Shown piece after piece: positions 59,201-64,000 of a stretch of DNA of 64,000 nucleotides. Numbering within the stretch: position 1 is the first letter of the stretch; every line of letters starts with the position of its first letter. Position numbers and translations under genes: made by a program. Origin of the DNA: M3007 sp031373665 (lineage in GTDB: Bacteria > Bacteroidota > Bacteroidia > Chitinophagales > Saprospiraceae); assembly GCA_031373665.1 (NCBI GenBank), contig JANMMZ010000119.1, positions 1-64,000 of the forward strand, written 5' to 3'. Under the pieces are notes generated by a model. That model saw nothing but the letters and a program-made list of their open reading frames with translations. It did not search any database and was not told where the DNA came from.

Positions 59201-59539
59201 ATGCCAAAAAAAGAAAAAGAAATTCAAAAAGCCCTTGATGGCGTGGACAGCCAAATCAAAGATTTGGTCTCTAACTTTGTGAAACTACGTAAAAAACACT
59301 ACGAAGAACTCACCCGTAAACTACATACGAGTTTAGAAACCGATGCCCGTCGTTATGCTGAGTTATTTGCCGAGGAAAAAATCTCTAAATCAGATTTTGA
59401 ACTCTTACTCAAAGGCCGGTGGGCGCAACTCAAAATAGAGTTGCTCACGGAAATGTCAGGCTCCAAACGCAAATTTGAAGGAATCGCCACAGACCTCCTG
59501 CGCATCACTACCCAAGCATTGATCAGTGTCATAAACTAA
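59201..59539 (+). CDS. Hypothetical helical protein
   Basis: This 112-residue protein is Lys/Glu-rich and helical, probably coiled coil (IQKALDGVDSQIKDLVSNFVKLRKKHYEELTRKL). No signal peptide, membrane helix or known family. The last codons (ATA AAC TAA) lie inside a 35-bp inverted-repeat arm. Confidence 0.6.
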   Translation: MPKKEKEIQKALDGVDSQIKDLVSNFVKLRKKHYEELTRKLHTSLETDARRYAELFAEEKISKSDFELLLKGRWAQLKIELLTEMSGSKRKFEGIATDLLRITTQALISVIN

Positions 59540-59616
59540 GTTTTTTCATTGGTGTGGTATCTGTCTTTTTCGTTCCTCAACGACAGATACCACACCAATG
59601 AAAAAACTTAGTTTAT
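59531..59616. repeat. 35-bp perfect inverted repeat covering both convergent gene ends
   Basis: Arms 59531-59565 and 59582-59616 are perfectly complementary around a 16-base loop. Both neighbouring genes end inside the arms with the same codons, ATA AAC TAA. A two-way terminator function is likely (each strand gives a strong hairpin with internal T-runs). Confidence 0.85.
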
Positions 59617-62070
59617 AGCACCCTTTACGATTCGCTTCACCAAAGGCGCGTAATTGCTACGCGTACTTCTGAACATATACACACCCAAAGGTAAGCCCGT
59701 TAAGTCAAATTGAACCGCACCTTCCTGTAAAGTAACCTGCTGTTGTTGGATCAATTTACCATTCATATCCAGCAAATCAACCTGTACTTGCGCGATTTCG
59801 CTCATACTTAGACTAACCGTCACAAACCCAGTGGTCGGGTTTGGCGAAAGCAACATATCACCTTCCATTGGCAACGTGATCGCATCTTCATTATCTATCC
59901 CTTCACGGTCATTACCAACGCTCATATCAGACCCATTACCGCCGCCCATCTGAGCAGGAGTAGTGAAAGTTTTTTCAGCAGAATAAGCCGAATAATTATT
60001 AGTACCTGCACACTTAGTACGCACCTTCGTGCGATATGTTTTATTGGCTTGCAGCCCCGTCAACTGATGACTATTCGTCGGAATATTTGAAATAGTTATC
60101 CATGCAGGGTTATTAGAAAGGCGATACTGAAGATCATAGGCTTGGGCACCCGATACAGCACTCCAAGTCATATTGGCCGTAGTAGCCGTGATATTTGTAG
60201 CATTCAAACCTGTCGGTTTGGTGCAACTAGGATTAGCAATCGTAGAGAAATTAGCCGTAACATATGCCGAAAATGCAGTGCCACAAACAGAACGAACACG
60301 AACATTGTACGCCGTACTAGCCGTCAATCCAGACAAGGCGTAGGTATTAGCATTGACCGTGATTTCAGTGCCCCAAGTAGTAGCCGCTGATGTTTTATAC
60401 GATAGCCTATAAGCAGTAGCACCAGTGCCAACGGGCCAAGAAACAGTTGCCGTATTTTGAGCAATAGAGCTCACATTTAAACTACTAGGAGCCGTACAAG
60501 AGGTTGATCCTCCGCCTGATATAAATATGACTCCATACACATATCCAGAGTTTACCCCGCTACAAGTAGCCTGCAATTGGGCTTCTATTTCATCATTAGC
60601 AGGAAGCCCACTCACCACATAAGGGCTAGTGACACCTGACAAAGTATTCCACGAAGTAGCACCAATCGAACGCCATTGAAGGCTATAAGAACTGGCACCC
60701 CCCACTGCATTCCATGCGATGGTAGCAGCCCCTGAACCTATATTGCTGACAGAAATACCAGATGGCGCACCACAACTAGGCGCATTAGAACAAGTAGCCG
60801 TCAAGCAAGTAGCCCCACTTACCCTTGTTCGGATCGCATTGCCAGGCTGACTACCAAACCCATTGGCCAAATTGATCCCATTGCTGGTCAAGTGGCAATA
60901 ACTCATCACCGTACCACCATTCACTGGTGGCGGCCCAGGCGCACATCCACCTTCGGTGGTATAGCAATTGTCCAAGGCTCCTCCAGTCCATCCACACCAC
61001 TGCGTATGGTTAGAGCCTAGGTTATGCCCCATTTCGTGCGTAATTACCATAATCGTCCAAGAGTAAGTTGGCACCGTCGAGTACGACGAATAAACATTGC
61101 TATAAGCACGGTTGTACGTTGAATTACACAATACATCCAACCAAGCCACTCCGCCTACATTATTGCCGCCGAGACTGATCAAATGTGCTAAATCCGCATT
61201 GAAACTTGTCCGTAGCGTACGGAATTGATTCAAGGCAGTGCCACTGCTACTGTTATCGTAGGAGTCAGCAGCCACCCAAATATACACTTGCGACAACCGA
61301 GTACTAATTGTCTCATTGGTGTAAAGCGTTGCCATTTGATTGAACATGCCTGACAGCCAATTGATGGTTCCTTGCACCGTCACTTTATTCTGAAACAACT
61401 CATAATCAGCCTCCAAGAAAACACGAACGCATCCATTCACTTCAGGATTCCCATTGGCATGGCCACTTCCATGAGGCTCTGTTGGTGGCTCTATCACTCC
61501 ACATTTGAAAGGATTAGCCTTCGTCAGTTTGTTTTCCGTATAGAGGATATAATCTTTCACATTGCCTCTAATATCCAACTTACCCAACACCATGTTTCCA
61601 TAGCGGTCATTAGAAAAAAGCCCCATGATATCATCCTTGAAGACACTGATGGAGGCCAATGAGTTCTCATCACCTCGAATAATTCCCCGATAATGAACCC
61701 CTTGTTCGTACTCATAAGTACTACCATCGCTCAGCAATGCGCTAAAATCTTCGGTATGGATAGATACCTTAATCAAATCAACAATGACCTGATCTCCATG
61801 AAAAGGCAGTTGCAGCGACAAACCTGCTGGTTTAGCAGCCAATAATGTTTGTAATTTGCTGGTAGAAAGGGTCAAAAACTGACCATCTTGCGCAAAACTT
61901 GCCGCTTCCGCATTTATTTTGTTAGCGCGCGCAAATAAATTGTACTGCTCAAAGGCAGCACCACTGTTTTCATAGTTGATAATAGACGCGGCCACTGGTT
62001 TCACTTGTGCAAATAAAGCACTTGAAAAAAACACCAGCACCCAACAAAGCAATTGTCCGAATTTAAACAT
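59608..62070 (-). CDS. Reprolysin-like (M12B-type) metalloprotease with FN3 repeats and T9SS domain
   Basis: This 820-residue protein has a signal peptide (WVLVFFSSALFAQ). A pro-region is followed by the catalytic domain with HEMGHNLGSNHT (His345-His355 region) and Met-turn TVMSYCHL. Three fibronectin type III domains (each starting C.(A/K)PS/T.(I/L)) follow at ~430-690, and a T9SS sorting domain (LLSPNPTTGFVTV ... GLPLGVYMFR) ends it. It is secreted or surface-attached and degrades proteins. Divergently arranged with a paralog at 62495. Confidence 0.92.
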   Translation of the reverse strand: MFKFGQLLCWVLVFFSSALFAQVKPVAASIINYENSGAAFEQYNLFARANKINAEAASFAQDGQFLTLSTSKLQTLLAAKPAGLSLQLPFHGDQVIVDLIKVSIHTEDFSALLSDGSTYEYEQGVHYRGIIRGDENSLASISVFKDDIMGLFSNDRYGNMVLGKLDIRGNVKDYILYTENKLTKANPFKCGVIEPPTEPHGSGHANGNPEVNGCVRVFLEADYELFQNKVTVQGTINWLSGMFNQMATLYTNETISTRLSQVYIWVAADSYDNSSSGTALNQFRTLRTSFNADLAHLISLGGNNVGGVAWLDVLCNSTYNRAYSNVYSSYSTVPTYSWTIMVITHEMGHNLGSNHTQWCGWTGGALDNCYTTEGGCAPGPPPVNGGTVMSYCHLTSNGINLANGFGSQPGNAIRTRVSGATCLTATCSNAPSCGAPSGISVSNIGSGAATIAWNAVGGASSYSLQWRSIGATSWNTLSGVTSPYVVSGLPANDEIEAQLQATCSGVNSGYVYGVIFISGGGSTSCTAPSSLNVSSIAQNTATVSWPVGTGATAYRLSYKTSAATTWGTEITVNANTYALSGLTASTAYNVRVRSVCGTAFSAYVTANFSTIANPSCTKPTGLNATNITATTANMTWSAVSGAQAYDLQYRLSNNPAWITISNIPTNSHQLTGLQANKTYRTKVRTKCAGTNNYSAYSAEKTFTTPAQMGGGNGSDMSVGNDREGIDNEDAITLPMEGDMLLSPNPTTGFVTVSLSMSEIAQVQVDLLDMNGKLIQQQQVTLQEGAVQFDLTGLPLGVYMFRSTRSNYAPLVKRIVKGAIN

Positions 62071-62494
62071 GACAGGAATGATTAAATAATGATAAGAAAT
62101 TGAATAACGAGGAATATTAAAATATTCGAGGGCAAATATATTAAGATGCCCATATTTAATACTATGCTTTTTGTTTTTTTATGAAAAGACCTCTAATAAT
62201 GAATAAATTGGCACATACGAGACAAATTGAAGGCTGTGCGGGGCTACTTATTGGTTTTTAGAAAAACAAACACCATTACTTGGACTGGCTTCAGCCCAAC
62301 GAATTACCTTGGTACATGAAGCCTTGGATTGTAGATTTAAGCGTTTTTAGTGGTATAAAGAAGGGTAAATAGTATATAATTATTGTTATTACAAATAAAA
62401 TAACTTTTTTTTGTTAAATATTGTTTTATTGATTGGTATTATATATACATTTGCGAATCAAAATTTTATTTTTTTCACAAATTCCTATCGTAAT
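62071..62494. promoter_or_regulatory. Divergent promoter region of two paralogous proteases
   Basis: A minus-strand TATATTTG (62133-62140) serves the 59608-62070 gene and a plus-strand TACATTTG (62446-62453) the 62495 gene; both fit TAnnTTTG. The remaining AT-rich sequence has no gene. Confidence 0.5.
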
Positions 62495-64000
62495 ATGCGT
62501 AATTTTTTTTTAACTCTCGCTTTATTGTTGGTTTCTTTAATCGCCAACGCTCAATCATTAAAGCCCATCACTCAAATGGTGGCAACCGCCCAATCTCAAC
62601 AGTCTTTTATAGACCGTTCATTTTTTCAAAAACCAAATTCTGACCTTTCTGCCCTCCCCGAAGTCAGCGCGGCATTGAACAACGCTATTCTATTAGAATG
62701 GGACGAAGCAAAATTTCAAGCATTACAATCTAATGCCAACACACCTATTTCACTAACCTTGCCTTGGGAAAATGGACAGACCATCACCCTCGACTTGGTT
62801 CCTGCCAAAAATTTCTCTAATGGATTTGCAGTACACACTGCCAGTTCAGGTGGTCAGGAAGTTGCTGTTGATCGTGGCATCCATTACTGGGGTATTGTAA
62901 AAAATAACCCTAACTCATTGGTTACCATTAGTTTGTTAAATCATGAAATGATGGGTAGCATTGTCACTGAAAACAGTCGCTACACGTTAGGTGCCATTCC
63001 TAACAGGACTGACAAAGCCCACGTATTATATAATGTGGCTAACCTGACTTCTAATGAACTGTTTACCTGTTACACAGATGATGAACTACATCGGATAGGG
63101 GAGGAGGCTTCGGAAGCGGCTGACCGTTCTGCAGGGCCAGACAATTGTGTTCGCATGTATATTGAAACTGATTACACTATATTTCAAAACAAAGGCAGCC
63201 TTGCCAATGTGGTTTCTTACATGACAGGTGTATTTAGCCAGATTTCTGCTTTATATACCAATGAGTTAGTCAATGTAGTCTTACACGATTTGTTCGTCTG
63301 GGATGTTGCTGACCCATACACTGGCCCGTCAGCCAGTAACTACCTCAACCAATTCAGGACAGCCTTAAATGGTGTCTTCAATGGCGACCTTGCTCACCTT
63401 GTTGGTATTAATGGTCTCGGCGGCGTAGCCTATGTTGATGTGCTTTGCAACAGTGCTTATGGCGTGGGTTACAGCAGTATCAACGCCACTTATAGCAATG
63501 TGCCAACTTATTCTTGGACCATTGAAGTACTTACACACGAGATTGGTCATAACCTCGGTTCTCCACATACACATGCTTGCGCTTGGAATGGTAACAACAC
63601 CGCTATAGACGGTTGTGGCCCAACGGCAGGTTACAGTGAAGGCTGTACGGCAGCAAATCCAGTCAGCGGCACTATTATGAGTTATTGCCATTTGGTTTCA
63701 GGCGTAGGTATTAATTTTAACAACGGTTTCGGCCCTCAACCTGGAGACCTTATTCGTAATAAAGTTTATAATGCTCCTTGCCTCAATCCATGCGGCGGTG
63801 GCGGTGGCTGTACTTATGGTGCTATTAATTCTAATAACTTTGAAGCAGGATTCGGAATCTGGACTGACGGGGGTACGGATTGTATTCGTACAAACAATGC
63901 AACCTATGCCAATTCTCCAACCTTTAGCATCCAGTTAAGGGACAATACCAGCACCTCCACCACTACATTGGGCAATCAGAATTGGGCTTCTTATGACGAA
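62495..64000 (+). CDS. Reprolysin-like metalloprotease, cut by the window end
   Basis: The frame opens at ATG 62495 and stays open through 64000 (502 codons). Signal peptide MRNFFLTLALLLVSLIANAQ. The catalytic site is HEIGHNLGSPHTHAC with Met-turn GTIMSYCHLVSG. It aligns with the 59608 gene product from the pro-region (GDENSLASIS vs NNPNSLVTIS; DNCVRMYIETDY vs NGCVRVFLEADY) through the catalytic domain, so they are paralogs. After a Gly/Cys linker, a MAM- or jelly-roll-like domain begins (SNNFEAGFGIWTDGG), unlike the FN3 repeats of the neighbour. Confidence 0.92.
   Translation, partial: MRNFFLTLALLLVSLIANAQSLKPITQMVATAQSQQSFIDRSFFQKPNSDLSALPEVSAALNNAILLEWDEAKFQALQSNANTPISLTLPWENGQTITLDLVPAKNFSNGFAVHTASSGGQEVAVDRGIHYWGIVKNNPNSLVTISLLNHEMMGSIVTENSRYTLGAIPNRTDKAHVLYNVANLTSNELFTCYTDDELHRIGEEASEAADRSAGPDNCVRMYIETDYTIFQNKGSLANVVSYMTGVFSQISALYTNELVNVVLHDLFVWDVADPYTGPSASNYLNQFRTALNGVFNGDLAHLVGINGLGGVAYVDVLCNSAYGVGYSSINATYSNVPTYSWTIEVLTHEIGHNLGSPHTHACAWNGNNTAIDGCGPTAGYSEGCTAANPVSGTIMSYCHLVSGVGINFNNGFGPQPGDLIRNKVYNAPCLNPCGGGGGCTYGAINSNNFEAGFGIWTDGGTDCIRTNNATYANSPTFSIQLRDNTSTSTTTLGNQNWASYDE

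Overview
The window looks like chromosomal DNA of a Bacteroidota bacterium. Upstream regions repeatedly carry the Bacteroidota -7 promoter box TAnnTTTG. Secreted proteins end in type IX secretion (T9SS) sorting domains, and there is a complete SusC/SusD polysaccharide utilisation locus. A Saprospiria- or Chitinophagia-like lineage is my guess from gene style, not something the sequence proves.

Layout: (1) 1-10.5 kb is mostly housekeeping: an ECF sigma factor/anti-sigma/adhesin-like operon, tpiA, a DegP-type protease, and a FadN-type beta-oxidation enzyme followed by a decayed nuclease remnant. (2) 9.8-10.5 kb holds a two-gene HNH nuclease module. (3) 10.7-22.3 kb has a fatty acid desaturase, an M1 aminopeptidase, a T9SS carboxypeptidase, a PaoABC-like periplasmic aldehyde oxidoreductase and a PA14-OmpA protein.

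(4) 22.4-34.2 kb is the most interesting part: a type III-A CRISPR operon (cas6, cas10/csm1, csm2, csm3, csm4, csm5) followed by two CRISPR arrays. Cas10 lacks a visible HD nuclease domain but keeps GGDD, so cyclic oligoadenylate signalling is predicted. No Csm6, recognisable CARF protein, cas1 or cas2 is present. Instead three accessory genes are tightly co-directional with the cas genes: a membrane-anchored Rossmann-like protein between cas6 and cas10, an LRR/COR-like-TIR protein after csm5, and an EAD11-like adaptor fused to a Rossmann-like domain. The membrane protein and the adaptor appear to share that Rossmann-like domain. I propose this as an undescribed ancillary signalling or abortive-infection module.

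(5) 34.2-37.5 kb is a defence and toxin scrap zone: a second copy of the HNH module, a VapB-like antitoxin with an internally deleted vapC, a DUF4240-like/GIY-YIG-like gene pair flanked by 265-bp direct repeats, decayed CRISPR repeats, and a dispersed array-tail element found five times. (6) 37.9-41 kb has an M43 protease lipoprotein, a small secreted protein and a COG2509 flavoprotein. (7) 41.1-54.7 kb is a laminarin-type (beta-1,3-glucan) utilisation locus with two GH16 lipoproteins, a PKD surface glycan-binding protein, SusD, SusC, a T9SS carbohydrate-binding-like protein and a divergent one-component regulator. (8) 54.8-64 kb has two glycosyltransferase-like genes, a phosphoribosyltransferase, a heterodisulfide-reductase-like iron-sulfur pair, tRNA-Arg(UCU), and two paralogous divergent reprolysin-like T9SS proteases, the second cut by the window end.

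Between genes there are several long perfect inverted repeats (arms of 28-35 bp). Two share the same core but have unrelated outer arms, and one includes the stop codons of both convergent genes.
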